Source of the DNA: Candidimonas nitroreducens
Lineage (GTDB): Bacteria; Pseudomonadota; Gammaproteobacteria; Burkholderiales; Burkholderiaceae_B
Length of the DNA: 64,000 nucleotides
Reading direction: 5' to 3'
Assembly (NCBI RefSeq): GCF_002209565.1
Contig: NZ_NJIH01000008.1
Location: 186,001-250,000, forward strand
The notes under the pieces are model-generated. The model did no database searches, had not been told where the DNA came from, and saw nothing but the letters and a program-made list of their open reading frames with translations. Shown here piece by piece: positions 41,923 through 51,702 of the stretch. Every line of letters begins with the position of its first letter. Position 1 is the first letter of the stretch. Position numbers and translations under genes: made by a program.

Positions 41923-42903
41923 ATGCGCATAGTTTTCAGGAAGACCCTCGCGGCGTCATGTGCCGCTCTCGGCGTGGCCCTTGCCGGCATTGCGAGCGCA
42001 GCGCCGTGGCCGAACCGGCCGGTGCAGCTGGTGGTTCCCTATCCGCCGGGCGGCGCGGGGGACATCATCAGCCGCCTGCTGGCAAAAAAACTGGGCGAAA
42101 AGCTGCACCAGTCCATCATCGTCGAGAACAAGGCCGGCGCCGGTACCATCGTCGGCGCCCAGGCGGTCGCCAGGGCCAAGCCGGACGGATACACGCTGTT
42201 GATCAGTTCGGGCACGACTTTCACGATGAATCCCGCGGTGTATGCCAAGCTGCCGTATGATCCAGTCAAAGATTTCCAGCCGCTCGGCTTTGTCGCCCGG
42301 GCCGGCCTCGTCGTGGTGGCCAACAAGCAGTCTCCCTTTACCAGCTTGGCCAGCCTGGTGAACGCCGCCCGTGCACATCCGGGCCAGATATCGTTTGGCT
42401 CGTTCGGCGTCGGCACCGTGTCGCAGTTTGCCGCGGAAATGTTCATGGATGCCAGCAAGATACGAATGACACATATCCCGTACAAGGGCAGTGGCCCGGC
42501 CATGAACGATTTGCTCGGTGGGCAGGTTCCGGTGTTGTTCGACACCATTGTGTCGTCCATGCCGCAGATCAAGGCGGGCAAGATACGCGCACTGGCCGTG
42601 ACCACGGCGCATCGCTCGGCGTTCCTGCCGGAGGTGCCGACCATTGCTGAAAGCGGCTATCCGGGGTTCAACATCGATACCTGGATTGCGCTGTTCGGGC
42701 CTCGCGGCCTGCCCGCCGAGGTGTCTAATACGCTGACCAAGGCCCTGGCGGCTATCGCGGCAGACCCGGAAACGCAAAAGCAGTTCAAGGCCAGCGGCTT
42801 CGAGCCGGCCGACGGTGGCCCGCAGGCGGTGGCCGATACGATCGCGAGCGAAACCCCGCGCTTCATGGAAATTGCCAAACGGGCTCACATCCGGACTCAA
42901 TGA
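41923..42903 (+). CDS. Bug-family (TctC) solute-binding protein
   Basis: A 326-residue periplasmic receptor of the tripartite tricarboxylate transporter type. Signal peptide about 1-26 (ends ALAGIASA), then family signatures RPVQLVVPYPPGGAGD, IVENKAGAGTIVGAQ, AKPDGYTLL, and HIPYKGSGPAMNDLLGGQV. I chose the ATG at 41923 because GGAGGA sits at ideal distance; an upstream in-frame ATG at 41911 is possible. No TctA/TctB membrane genes are near, as is common for the many orphan Bugs of Alcaligenaceae. It lies between an oxidase and an amidase gene, so the ligand is probably the amide or acid that they break down. Confidence 0.93.
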   Translation: MRIVFRKTLAASCAALGVALAGIASAAPWPNRPVQLVVPYPPGGAGDIISRLLAKKLGEKLHQSIIVENKAGAGTIVGAQAVARAKPDGYTLLISSGTTFTMNPAVYAKLPYDPVKDFQPLGFVARAGLVVVANKQSPFTSLASLVNAARAHPGQISFGSFGVGTVSQFAAEMFMDASKIRMTHIPYKGSGPAMNDLLGGQVPVLFDTIVSSMPQIKAGKIRALAVTTAHRSAFLPEVPTIAESGYPGFNIDTWIALFGPRGLPAEVSNTLTKALAAIAADPETQKQFKASGFEPADGGPQAVADTIASETPRFMEIAKRAHIRTQ

Positions 42904-43024
42904 CCGGCTGTGTGCCGGCCGCGGGGCTGCCGCCATATCGGGCCTGTGATGCAGCCAGGCATCGTATGGGTCACAATAGACTAAGCGGCCGGATCGGGCC
43001 ATATATATAGGCAGGGTGCTGTTC

Positions 43025-44593
43025 ATGATCGACGATACATTACTGGCGCTTTCCGCGGTCGAGCTGCGGCGGCGCATCGGTGCCCGGGAAATTTCTCCGG
43101 TTGAGCTGCTGCAGGCCTGCATCGACCGCATCGAGCAGGTCAATCCCGCCGTCAATGCGATTACCGCGAGCTGCTCCGAGCGAGCGCGCCAAGAGGCGAG
43201 GGCAGCCGAGTCGGCGGTGCGGCGAGGAGAGCCTTTGGGGGCCTTGCACGGCCTGCCGCTGGGCGTCAAAGACCTGGAGGACACGGGGGGCCTGCTCACG
43301 ACGTACGGGTCGCCCGGCTATCGCAATCATGTGCCGCTGAGCGACAACCTGCTGGTTGCGCGCTTGCGGGCCGCGGGCGCCATCGTCGTCGGCAAGACCA
43401 ATATCCCCGAGATGGGCGCCGGAGCCAATTCGCGTAATCCGGTGTGGGGCGCGACGGGCAATCCGTTCAATCCACAGCTGAATGCCGGTGGCTCATCGGG
43501 GGGATCGGCGGCGGCGCTGGCCTGCGATATGTTGCCCTTGTGCACAGGCTCGGACACGGGCGGTTCGCTGCGCATACCGGCCGCGTTGTGCGGCGTGGTG
43601 GGCTTCAGGCCTTCGCCGGGCCTGGTTCCGGTCGAGCGGCGCCAGCTGGGCTGGACGCCGATCTCGGTCGTTGGCCCTATGGGGCGCAGCGTGGCGGATG
43701 CCTGCCTGCAGCTATCCGCCACGGTGGCGGTCGATGACTGCGATCCGTTGTCGTACGAACGGGACGGGCAGCAGTTCACGCAACTGCGCCCCGTCGATCT
43801 GGCGGGGCTGCGTGTCGCCTATACCGAAGATTTCGGCATTTGCCTGGTCGACGAAGAAATACGCCAGGCCTTTCGCAGCAAGATCGCGGCCATGCGCCAC
43901 CTGTTCGCCCGTTGCGATGAAGTGCGCATCGAGGCCGGGGATGCGGATCGCTGCTTCGACATCGTGCGTGCTGAAAGCTTTGTCGCCGCTTTCCGCGAGG
44001 CCTACGAGCGCGATGCCGGGGCCCTGGGCCCCAATGTGCGTGCCAACTATGAGATCGGGGCCAATATGACCCTCGCGGATCGCGCCTGGGCCCATCTAGA
44101 GCAGACGCGCATATTCCGCAAGTTCCAGCAGCTATATCGCGACTATGACCTGGTGCTGGCGCCCGTGACGCCGGTATCGCCGTTCCCATGGGCCCGCTTG
44201 TATGCCGAAGAGGTTCAAGGGCGCAAGACGCGCAATTACTACCACTGGCTCGGCCTGACCTATGTGGTAACACTGATGACCAATCCGGCGTTGGCCTTGC
44301 CCTGCGGCACGGATCCCCATGGCATGCCTTTCGGCCTGCAGGTCATCGGCCCGCATCGCGGCGACCGGCGCCTGCTCGAGTGCGGCCTGGCGCTGGAGCA
44401 GGCCTTCGCTCATGTCGAAGTACTGCGCCGCCCACGCCCCGATCTGGCGGCCCTGGCCCACCCTGTGCCGGAGTTGCGAGCCATGGCGACGCATCCCCCG
44501 CGCGCCGACTTGTGTGACCGCGCCCTCGATGATGAAGAGGCCAGGGCATTGGCGGCACTGGTACGCCCAGACGGTACCGTAGCGGCTTGTTGA
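43025..44593 (+). CDS. Amidase (amidase-signature family)
   Basis: Hydrolyses a carboxamide to acid and amine or ammonia. The 522-residue protein has the complete Ser-cisSer-Lys triad: Lys82 in PLGVKDLEDT, Ser157 in NAGGSSGGSAA and the nucleophile Ser181 in GSDTGGSLRIP. The N-terminal helix region and the C-terminal part (GLQVIGPHRGDRRLLE) are standard. A GTG start nine bases upstream (43016) is in frame; the ATG at 43025 has a GCAGGG site at better distance. It is downstream of the Bug receptor gene with a 121-base gap. The substrate is not known. Confidence 0.93.
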   Translation: MIDDTLLALSAVELRRRIGAREISPVELLQACIDRIEQVNPAVNAITASCSERARQEARAAESAVRRGEPLGALHGLPLGVKDLEDTGGLLTTYGSPGYRNHVPLSDNLLVARLRAAGAIVVGKTNIPEMGAGANSRNPVWGATGNPFNPQLNAGGSSGGSAAALACDMLPLCTGSDTGGSLRIPAALCGVVGFRPSPGLVPVERRQLGWTPISVVGPMGRSVADACLQLSATVAVDDCDPLSYERDGQQFTQLRPVDLAGLRVAYTEDFGICLVDEEIRQAFRSKIAAMRHLFARCDEVRIEAGDADRCFDIVRAESFVAAFREAYERDAGALGPNVRANYEIGANMTLADRAWAHLEQTRIFRKFQQLYRDYDLVLAPVTPVSPFPWARLYAEEVQGRKTRNYYHWLGLTYVVTLMTNPALALPCGTDPHGMPFGLQVIGPHRGDRRLLECGLALEQAFAHVEVLRRPRPDLAALAHPVPELRAMATHPPRADLCDRALDDEEARALAALVRPDGTVAAC

Positions 44594-44631
44594 ACAGCCC
44601 GCCGGGCTTCACTCGTCCATTCCAGGCCACC

Positions 44632-45945
44632 ATGAATACACGCCAGCTGCAGCGCATGACACGTCCTCCCATTACCCAGGGGACGGTGCTGGCCATCCAC
44701 GATGCGCTGGAGGGCCGGCGCCATGGCATCGCCATGCTGCTGCCCTTCGTCGGGCCGGCGGTGGTGGTGTCCATTGCCTATATGGATCCGGGCAATTTCG
44801 CGACCAATATCCAGGCGGGCGCGCGCTATGGCTATGGGCTGCTGTGGGTGGTGCTGCTGGCCAATCTGGTGGCGATGCTGTTCCAGGCCCTGTCGGCCAA
44901 GCTGGGGATCGTCACCGGTCGCAACCTGGCGCAGCTGTGCCGCGATCATCTGCCGGGGCCGCTGGTGCTGGTGATGTGGGTCGTCTGCGAGCTGGCCGCG
45001 ATGGCCACCGACCTGGCCGAATTCATAGGCGGCGCGCTCGGGCTGGCGCTGCTGTTCCATCTGCCGCTGCTGGTGGGGATGTTCCTGACGGCGCTGATCA
45101 CCTATTTTCTGCTGCTGTCCGACAAGTTCGGCTTTCGGCCCATGGAGCTGACCATAGGCGCCCTGGTGGGGCTGATCGCCGTGTGCTATTTGATCGAGCT
45201 GGTGATCGCGCCCGTGCAGTGGCCCCAGGCGCTGGGCGGCTTGGTCACGCCGCGCCTGCCCGACCGGCAGGCGCTGACGATAGCGGTGGGCATCATCGGT
45301 GCAACCCTCATGCCGCACGCCTTATTCCTGCATTCCGGCCTGACCCAGGGGCGTGTGCCGCCGCGCAACGAAGCCGAGCGCAGGAAGCTGCTGAAGTTCT
45401 CGAACCTGGAGGTGGTGATCGCCTTGTCGGTGGCCGGGCTCATCAATCTGTCGATGGTGGTCATGGCCGCCAGCGCTTTTCATGCGGGCCACCAGGGCGT
45501 GGCGGAAATCGAGACGGCTTATCGCACGCTGACGCCCGTGCTGGGCTCGGCCGCCGCTGGCATCTTCCTGATATCGCTGCTGGCCTCGGGCGTTTCCAGT
45601 TCCGTGGTGGGCACCATGGCCGGCCAGCTCGTGATGCAGGGTTTCGTGGGCTTCCAGATTCCGATGTGGGTGCGGCGCCTGGTGACCATGGTGCCCAGCT
45701 TCGTCGTCATCGCCCTGGGCGCGAGCCCGACGCGGGCCTTGATCTTGAGCCAGGTCGGGCTGAGCCTTGCCCTGCCCGTGCCCATGCTGGCGCTGCTGTG
45801 GTTTACCTGCCATCGCAGGATCATGGGCGCATATCGCAATTCGCTGCCGGTCATCGTACTGGCGGTGCTGGCCGCGCTGGTCGTACTCGGGCTGAATGTA
45901 GTGCTGGTGCTGCAGGCCGCGGGCGTGCATGTGCTGACGCCGTAA
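44632..45945 (+). CDS. mntH: NRAMP-type Mn(II)/Fe(II) transporter
   Basis: Proton-coupled divalent metal uptake protein of the inner membrane. The 437-residue protein has eleven predicted helices; the metal-binding motif DPGNF in TM1 (IAYMDPGNFATNIQAG) and MPH in TM6 (LMPHALFLHS) are both intact, as in active NRAMP transporters. The start at 44632 is chosen because the longer frame from 44587 overlaps the amidase end and adds no helix. No MntR site was recognised in the short upstream gap, so regulation is not visible. Confidence 0.93.
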   Translation: MNTRQLQRMTRPPITQGTVLAIHDALEGRRHGIAMLLPFVGPAVVVSIAYMDPGNFATNIQAGARYGYGLLWVVLLANLVAMLFQALSAKLGIVTGRNLAQLCRDHLPGPLVLVMWVVCELAAMATDLAEFIGGALGLALLFHLPLLVGMFLTALITYFLLLSDKFGFRPMELTIGALVGLIAVCYLIELVIAPVQWPQALGGLVTPRLPDRQALTIAVGIIGATLMPHALFLHSGLTQGRVPPRNEAERRKLLKFSNLEVVIALSVAGLINLSMVVMAASAFHAGHQGVAEIETAYRTLTPVLGSAAAGIFLISLLASGVSSSVVGTMAGQLVMQGFVGFQIPMWVRRLVTMVPSFVVIALGASPTRALILSQVGLSLALPVPMLALLWFTCHRRIMGAYRNSLPVIVLAVLAALVVLGLNVVLVLQAAGVHVLTP

Positions 45946-46038
45946 GCGGCGCCCCGCGGGCTGTGCGGCCCGCCTGCGCGGGTTTAACGGTCATGGTGGG
46001 CGCCGCCTCCCCCGAGGATGAAAGAGGCTTCTTTCACA

Positions 46039-46707
46039 CTAAAGGGAATTGCGCTCCATGCGGTAGACCAGGGTATCCAGATGATCCAGGCCGCGGGCCG
46101 CGAACTTCGGCTCTTTGTCGAGTATGGCGCGGCGATCCAGCACTTGTACGTCCCAGCCGCCGGCCTCGGCATAGTGCACGCGTACCTCGCCTTCCAGTAC
46201 GGCAAAGGGTGGGCCGTCCATTTGTTCTTGCGTGTATTCCAGGGTCAGCAAGAGGCCGCGGCAGCCCTTGGCCAACTGGCCGTACACGTGCCGCACATAG
46301 CGCTGGCGCAGCTCGGGTGTCAGGGCGATCAGCGCGGCCCGATCGTAGAAGCCGGTGCATTGCGACAGGGTCGCGGCGTCCAGGTCGAAAATGTCGCCGC
46401 ACAGGTATTCGATATTGCCCGCGACGTAGTGGCGGCCCATGGAAGATTCACGCACTTCGGGCTGCAGCTTCTGATCGGCGAAGAATTGTTCCACGGCCAG
46501 CGGCGAAAGTTCCACCGCCAGCACCTCGTGGCCTTGCGCGGCCAGCCAGGCCACGTCCAGGGATTTGCCGGCCAGCGGCACCAGGACGCGGCTGGCCGCG
46601 GGCAGCGACAGGCCGCTCCAGTATTTCTGCAGCAGCGGCGTGACCCGGCTTTGATGGAATCCGGTTTGTCCTTCGTGCCAGCGTTGCAGCCAGAAATCAG
46701 CGTCCAT
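46039..46707 (-). CDS. tpm: Thiopurine S-methyltransferase-like protein
   Basis: A 222-residue SAM-dependent methyltransferase of the TPMT family, which in bacteria is linked to tellurite/selenite methylation as well as thiopurines. Family features: an N-terminal [43 protein letters not shown] (split SAM motif I), the [11 protein letters not shown] segment and [17 protein letters not shown]. The start at 46707 ([10 protein letters not shown]) is the conserved family start. It is convergent with mntH and divergent from the phzF-like gene. Confidence 0.92.
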   Translation of the reverse strand: MDADFWLQRWHEGQTGFHQSRVTPLLQKYWSGLSLPAASRVLVPLAGKSLDVAWLAAQGHEVLAVELSPLAVEQFFADQKLQPEVRESSMGRHYVAGNIEYLCGDIFDLDAATLSQCTGFYDRAALIALTPELRQRYVRHVYGQLAKGCRGLLLTLEYTQEQMDGPPFAVLEGEVRVHYAEAGGWDVQVLDRRAILDKEPKFAARGLDHLDTLVYRMERNSL

Positions 46708-46993
46708 GTTCGTCCTTGTGCTCTTGTCTCTTGGGATGTTCGGGGCCGGCCTTGCAGGCCCGATGCCTGTAATGGATCCGGCCGCTTGCGCTGCCGCGCC
46801 ACCTGCTGCGGCGCACGGCGCGGCTTCGATGGCCGGGCGAGTTCTGCAGGCCTTGCCAGCATGCCTGAATGGTATTCTACCGCCGCACCCTGCGACGGCC
46901 TTGGGCCCCGCGCTATCCGGCCGCGGGCGAATCGGGGCCGTCAGGCCCGAAGCCCGTTTTCTTCGGCCCTTCACCCCTTCCGGAGCTTGTCCT

Positions 46994-47836
46994 ATGCCGA
47001 TCCTGGATTTCAAACAAGTCGATGTGTTTTCCGACACGCCCCTGAAGGGCAACCCGCTGGCTGTGGTCATCGGCGCGGACGAGCTGGATGAGGCCCGCAT
47101 GGCGGCTTTCGCCAATTGGACGAACCTGAGCGAAACGACCTTTCTGTTGCGGCCCACTGTGGCGGGCGCCGACTACCGTGTACGTATCTACACGCCGCGC
47201 GGCGAGCTGCCGTTCGCCGGCCACCCCACGCTCGGCTCCTGTCACGTATGGCTGGCCGCGGGCGGGCGTCCGCAGGGGCAGGAGGTGGTGCAGGAATGCG
47301 CGGCGGGGCTGATCCGCCTGCGCCGCGATGGCCGGCGGCTGGCTTTTGCGGCGCCCCCTCTGCTGCGCAGCGGCACCCCCGATGCCGGCCTGCTCGAGCG
47401 CGTTGCCGCGGGCTTGCGGATCGACCGCGCCGCTATCCGCGACGCGCAGTGGGTCGACAATGGGCCGGGATGGCTGGCGGTGCTGCTGGGCGGCCGCGCC
47501 GAAGTGCTGGCGCTGCGGCCCGACATGGCTGCGCTGGGCGATTTGAAGGTAGGGGTGGTTGCGCCCTGGGATGCGGCGCGCGACGGCGACGCCGCGAGCT
47601 TCGAAGTGCGCGCCTTCGTGCCCGGCCTGGGCGTGCCGGAAGACCCGGTGACCGGTAGCCTGAATGCCGGCCTGGCGCTGTGGCTGATAGGCAGCGGCCG
47701 GGCGCCCGACGCCTATGTGGCGTCGCAGGGCACCGCCTTGGGCCGTGCCGGCCGGGTACATGTACAGCGCCTGGGCGACGATATCTGGATAGGCGGGGAA
47801 ACCGCCGTGTGCATAGAGGGGCGGGTCAGCCTTTAG
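46994..47836 (+). CDS. PhzF-family isomerase/epimerase-like protein
   Basis: A 280-residue protein with the diaminopimelate-epimerase-like double fold of PhzF. Seen: [25 protein letters not shown] (catalytic Glu region), [17 protein letters not shown] (the substrate/nucleophile loop) and [18 protein letters not shown] near the end. PhzF itself works in phenazine synthesis, but no phz genes are nearby, so this is an orphan relative of unknown substrate. The ATG at 46994 gives the normal [12 protein letters not shown] start. Its stop overlaps the end of the convergent MFS gene by four bases. Confidence 0.9.
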   Translation: MPILDFKQVDVFSDTPLKGNPLAVVIGADELDEARMAAFANWTNLSETTFLLRPTVAGADYRVRIYTPRGELPFAGHPTLGSCHVWLAAGGRPQGQEVVQECAAGLIRLRRDGRRLAFAAPPLLRSGTPDAGLLERVAAGLRIDRAAIRDAQWVDNGPGWLAVLLGGRAEVLALRPDMAALGDLKVGVVAPWDAARDGDAASFEVRAFVPGLGVPEDPVTGSLNAGLALWLIGSGRAPDAYVASQGTALGRAGRVHVQRLGDDIWIGGETAVCIEGRVSL

Positions 47837-49095
47837 CCCGCAGCCTGAACCTTGCGGTGGTTGCGCATATTGGGCAGCAGGAAGGCGGTTACGCCCAGCA
47901 GTGGCAGGAAGGCGCAGACGTGAAATACGAATTCGATGCTGGTGGCGTCGGCCAGGGTGCCCAGCACCGCGGCGCCGATGCCCGCCATGCCGAAGGCCAG
48001 GCCGAAGAACAGCCCCGAGATGGTGCCGGTCTTGCCCGGCACCAGTTCCTGGGCATAGACCAGGATGGCCGAGAAGGCCGAGGCGATCACCGAGCCGATG
48101 ATGAACGCCAGCACGATGGTCCAGAACAGGTTGACGTATGGCAGCGCCAGCGCGAAGGGCGCGGCGCCCAGGATCGAGCCCCAGATGACGCGCTTGCGGC
48201 CGATGCGGTCGCCCACCGGGCCGCCCACCACGGTGCCCACAGCCACCGAAAACAGGAATACGAACAGGCAGTACTGCGCGTTTTGTATGGAAACGCCGAA
48301 GTGGTGGATCAGGTAGAAGGTGAAGTAGCTGTTCAGCCCCGCCGTATAGAAGTATTTGGAAAATATCAGTACCAGCAGCACTATCAGGGCGCGCTTGACC
48401 TCGCGGCGGGTCAGGCCGGTTTCGACCTTGCCGAGGCTTTTCTTGCCGCGGGCGCTGGTCAGGTGGAACTTGTACCAGCGGCTGACGCGATACAGAATGG
48501 CCATGGCCAGCAGCGCGGCCAGCGAGAACCACGCCACGCTGGGCTGGCCGTGGGGCACGATCAGCAGGGCGGCCAGCAGGGGGCCCAGCGAAGAGCCCAG
48601 GTTGCCGCCCACCTGGAAGATGGATTGCGCCAGCCCGTGCTGGCCGGCCGAGGCCATGCGGGCGACGCGCGACGATTCGGGGTGGAACACTGACGAGCCC
48701 ATGCCGATCAGGGCCGCGGCCAGCACCACGCTGGGGAAGTTCCAGGCCTGCGAAAGCAGCAGCAGCCCCATGAAGGTGAAGCCCATGGCGATCGGCAGCG
48801 AGAGCGGCTGCGGCTTCTTGTCGGTGAACCGGCCGATCAGCGGCTGCAGCAGCGAGGACGAGAACTGGAATGCCAGGGTGATGACGCCCACCTGCGCGAA
48901 GCTGAGATCGAAGTTGCCCTTGAGCACCGGGTACAGCGCCAGCAGCACCGACTGCATCATGTCGTTGAGCAGGTGCGTGACGCTGATGGCTCCGAGGACG
49001 CCGAAGGCGACGCCCGTGTTCTTGGCGGCGGCCGTGTCGGTCGGGGCCGCCGCGGCCGGCGTGGCCGGCAGGCTGGAGGCCGTGGCTTGGTTCAT
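47833..49095 (-). CDS. MFS exporter, fosmidomycin-resistance (Fsr) type
   Basis: A 420-residue 12-helix transporter of the Fsr drug-exporter group. An Ala-rich cytoplasmic N-terminus (about 1-27) is followed by VAFGVLGAISVTHLLNDMMQS, the family TM1 with HLLND; MFS loop motifs GRFTDKKP and GDRIGRKRV are visible. It probably exports fosmidomycin-like or other small drugs. It is divergent from an AraC-type regulator; the gap holds a 13-base direct repeat spaced three helical turns, a typical AraC binding arrangement. The gene end overlaps phzF. Confidence 0.9.
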   Translation of the reverse strand: MNQATASSLPATPAAAAPTDTAAAKNTGVAFGVLGAISVTHLLNDMMQSVLLALYPVLKGNFDLSFAQVGVITLAFQFSSSLLQPLIGRFTDKKPQPLSLPIAMGFTFMGLLLLSQAWNFPSVVLAAALIGMGSSVFHPESSRVARMASAGQHGLAQSIFQVGGNLGSSLGPLLAALLIVPHGQPSVAWFSLAALLAMAILYRVSRWYKFHLTSARGKKSLGKVETGLTRREVKRALIVLLVLIFSKYFYTAGLNSYFTFYLIHHFGVSIQNAQYCLFVFLFSVAVGTVVGGPVGDRIGRKRVIWGSILGAAPFALALPYVNLFWTIVLAFIIGSVIASAFSAILVYAQELVPGKTGTISGLFFGLAFGMAGIGAAVLGTLADATSIEFVFHVCAFLPLLGVTAFLLPNMRNHRKVQAAG

Positions 49096-49171
49096 GTCTG
49101 AAATTCCGTCGAGAAGGGGAGGTGCGCCGGTAACCCTGGTGGCCGCGCCATGCAGGCCACGATGAAGCCTC

Positions 49172-49216
49172 TAATATAGACAAGCCGGGTTTGACTGTCT
49201 TTATAATATAAGACAA
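49172..49216. promoter_or_regulatory. Direct-repeat operator between the Fsr exporter and AraC gene
   Basis: Two near-identical copies, taatatagacaa (49172-49183) and taatataagacaa (49204-49216), are about 32 bases apart, i.e. three helical turns, in an AT-rich gap. A tataat is included at 49202-49207. The arrangement fits binding of a dimeric AraC-family regulator that controls the exporter, itself, or both. Confidence 0.5.
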
Positions 49217-49240
49217 ACAACATTGAATTTCAGCCAGGCC

Positions 49241-50005
49241 ATGATCCGAGCCATCGATCTGCTGGAAGACGCCGACCGCGATGTGATCGCGCTGGAGTCC
49301 TTTTATCTGGATCGGCAGACGGTCGAGGCGCATTCCCACAGGCGCATACAGCTGCTGTACGGTACCACCGGCACCATGCAGCTCGAGACCCGCTTCGGCG
49401 CCTGGGTGGTGCCGCCCGGCTTCGCCGTCTGGATCCCGTCGCGGGTGGCGCATCGGCTGAGCATGATCAATGTCGTCACCCACAGCCTGTATTTCCGCGA
49501 CTCGGCACTGTCCGAGCCGCCGCAGCGCTGCCAGGTCATCGCCGTGCCGCCCCTGCTGCGGGAACTGATACGCGAGGCCGTCAAGGTGCCGCTGCTCTAC
49601 GAGCCGGAGTCGCGCGACGGCTTGCTGATGGAAATGCTGCTGCGCGAGGCGGGCATCCAGCCGGTGGTGCCGCTGCATTTGCCCATGCCGCGCGAAGGGG
49701 TGCTCGCGGCGCTGTGCCAGGCCTTCTACAAGGCGCCCAACCAGGCGGTGGCGCCAGCCGACTGGGCGCGCCAGTTGAATGTCAGCGAGCGCACGTTCTA
49801 CCGGCGCTTCCTGGCCGCGACCGGCATGACCTTCATCGCCTGGCGCCAGCAGGCCTGTGTCTTCGCGGCAATGGCGCGCCTGGCCGCCGGCGAAAGCGTC
49901 ACCCGCATCGCCCTGGATCTGGGCTACGACAGCCCGTCGTCGTTTTCGACCATGTTCCGCAAGTCGATGGGTTTTCCGCCCAGCCAGTACGTGAAGACGG
50001 CATAG
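49241..50005 (+). CDS. AraC-family transcriptional regulator
   Basis: About 254 residues: an N-terminal cupin-like sensing domain (VEAHSHRRIQLLYGTTG, then VVPPGFAVWIPSRVAHRL) and a C-terminal double helix-turn-helix (about 155-250; LNVSERTFYRRFLAATGMTF and YDSPSSFSTMFRKSMGFPP). I start at the ATG at 49241; a TTG at 49223 is in frame without a ribosome site. Divergent transcription with the Fsr-type exporter makes it the likely local regulator, responding to the exported compound. Confidence 0.92.
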   Translation: MIRAIDLLEDADRDVIALESFYLDRQTVEAHSHRRIQLLYGTTGTMQLETRFGAWVVPPGFAVWIPSRVAHRLSMINVVTHSLYFRDSALSEPPQRCQVIAVPPLLRELIREAVKVPLLYEPESRDGLLMEMLLREAGIQPVVPLHLPMPREGVLAALCQAFYKAPNQAVAPADWARQLNVSERTFYRRFLAATGMTFIAWRQQACVFAAMARLAAGESVTRIALDLGYDSPSSFSTMFRKSMGFPPSQYVKTA

Positions 50006-50131
50006 CAGATGTATATACGGTGTTAAATCCGCACTCGATGCCGGGATAACCCTTACCCGCGGCATGGGCGTGGCAGCACGAGCGCCAGTCTTGCGGCACA
50101 ATCGTCTCTTTGATGTTCGTCTGGACGATTC

Positions 50132-51334
50132 ATGACCCGCATAGTTCTGTTCGAAAACATACACCCCAGCGCCAAAGAGGTTTTCAATGGCGCCGGCCTG
50201 GATGACGTGGTTACACACGCTTCGTCGCTGCCGCCCGATGCCCTGCGCGAGGCCCTGGCCACTGCGCATGCCGTGGGCATCCGTTCCCGCACGCATCTGG
50301 ACGCGACGCTGCTGGCCGGCGCGCCCGATCTGCGGGTGATCGGCTGCTTCTGCATCGGCACCAACCAGGTCGACCTGGATGCCGCCATGCTGCGCGGCGT
50401 GCCGGTGTTCAACGCGCCGTTTTCCAACACGCGCTCGGTGGCCGAGATGGTGCTGGCCGAGGCCATACTGCTGATGCGCCGCATTCCCGAGAAGAACGCC
50501 CGCGTGCACCGCGGCCACTGGGACAAGACCGCCAGCGGCGCCTTCGAGGCGCGCGGCAAGACCCTGGGCGTGGTGGGCTACGGCAATATCGGTTCGCAGG
50601 TGGGCACGCTGGCCGAGACCTGCGGCATGCGGGTCGTGTTCTACGATGTCGAGGCCAAGCTGCCGCTGGGCAACGCGCGCGCCATGCCCTCGCTCGAGGC
50701 GCTGCTGGGGCAGTCCGACGTGGTTACCCTGCATGTGCCCGGCGGCAAGGGCACGAAAAACATCATCGACGCGGCGGCACTGGCCGCCATGAAGCCCGGC
50801 GCCATACTTATCAATGCGTCGCGCGGCACCGTGGTCGACATCGAGGCGCTGCACGAGTCGCTGGCCGCCAAGCACCTTTCCGGCGCGGCGCTGGACGTCT
50901 TCCCCACCGAGCCCAAGAGCGTCGACGAACCGCTGGCCAGCCCCCTGATCGGCATGGACAACGTGATCCTGACGCCGCACATCGGCGGCAGCACCCAGGA
51001 ATCGCAAGAGAACATCGGCCGCGAGGTGGCGGAAAAGCTGGTGCGCTTCCTGCAGGGCGGCGCGACCAAGGGGGCCGTGAATTTCCCCGAGATTCCCTAT
51101 CAGGATCCGGTCGGTTCCGCCCGCATCCTGCACGTGCATCGCAACTCGCCCGGCGCGCTCGGCACGCTCAGCAGCCTGATGGCCGAACAGGGCCTGAACA
51201 TCCTCAGCCAGAACCTGCAGACCCGCGGCCAGATAGGCTATGTGGTGTCCGATGTCGAGGGCAAGGTCGACGATACCGTGCTGGCAGCCTTGCGCGCGCA
51301 CCCCATCACCGTGCGCTGCGACCTGGTTCCCTGA
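50132..51334 (+). CDS. serA: D-3-phosphoglycerate dehydrogenase
   Basis: NAD-dependent first step of serine synthesis. The 400-residue protein has the substrate domain, the Rossmann domain with GVVGYGNIGSQVG, the signature INASRGTVVD, the catalytic His in LTPHIGGSTQESQENIG, and a C-terminal ACT domain (about 325-400; HRNSPGALGTLSSLMAEQG) that binds serine for feedback inhibition, as in the E. coli-type enzyme. It stands alone between the AraC gene and the carboxypeptidase gene. Confidence 0.95.
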   Translation: MTRIVLFENIHPSAKEVFNGAGLDDVVTHASSLPPDALREALATAHAVGIRSRTHLDATLLAGAPDLRVIGCFCIGTNQVDLDAAMLRGVPVFNAPFSNTRSVAEMVLAEAILLMRRIPEKNARVHRGHWDKTASGAFEARGKTLGVVGYGNIGSQVGTLAETCGMRVVFYDVEAKLPLGNARAMPSLEALLGQSDVVTLHVPGGKGTKNIIDAAALAAMKPGAILINASRGTVVDIEALHESLAAKHLSGAALDVFPTEPKSVDEPLASPLIGMDNVILTPHIGGSTQESQENIGREVAEKLVRFLQGGATKGAVNFPEIPYQDPVGSARILHVHRNSPGALGTLSSLMAEQGLNILSQNLQTRGQIGYVVSDVEGKVDDTVLAALRAHPITVRCDLVP

Positions 51335-51455
51335 GGCGCTGCGCCGGCAGCCCGCCGGCGGCCATGTGCCGCACGAGGCGGGCCGAATCTATTCTGGGGA
51401 ACCTTCCGCCCGGGCGTTGGACAAACAAGCCCGCGGGAGTACACTTGCGGGGCTT

Positions 51456-51491
51456 CGGCGCCGGCCGGCAAGGCTCGGCGCCGTTGTTCTT
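51456..51491 (+). terminator. Weak hairpin in the serA-dacA gap
   Basis: Two copies of the self-complementary octamer cggcgccg (51456-51463, 51476-51483) can pair, followed by ttgttcttgt, an imperfect T tract. It may end serA transcription 120 bases after the stop. The rest of the 368-base gap (51335-51702) shows no gene that I can support. Confidence 0.35.
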
Positions 51492-51702
51492 GTCGCTGCA
51501 GCGAGGCACAGGCTTGCGCCCGGTGCCTCAGTAGGCGCCGTGTCGTCCGCGCCGATTCACGCAGCGCCAGAGCCGCAGGCAGGGCCGCGCACCGTCCAGC
51601 GCAGCCACCTCCGGCGCCCCCTCCCGCCGCTGCGGCACTATTCGTCGACAGACCCTAGTGTCCCGCTCTTCCTGTAAACACAGACAGAATAGATTTGACC
51701 GC

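Noticed and set aside
46913-51301. A 1462-codon minus-strand open frame across four genes
   Set aside because: It runs antisense or out of frame through the phzF, MFS, araC and serA genes and has no domain of its own; long open frames of this type arise from high GC codon bias.
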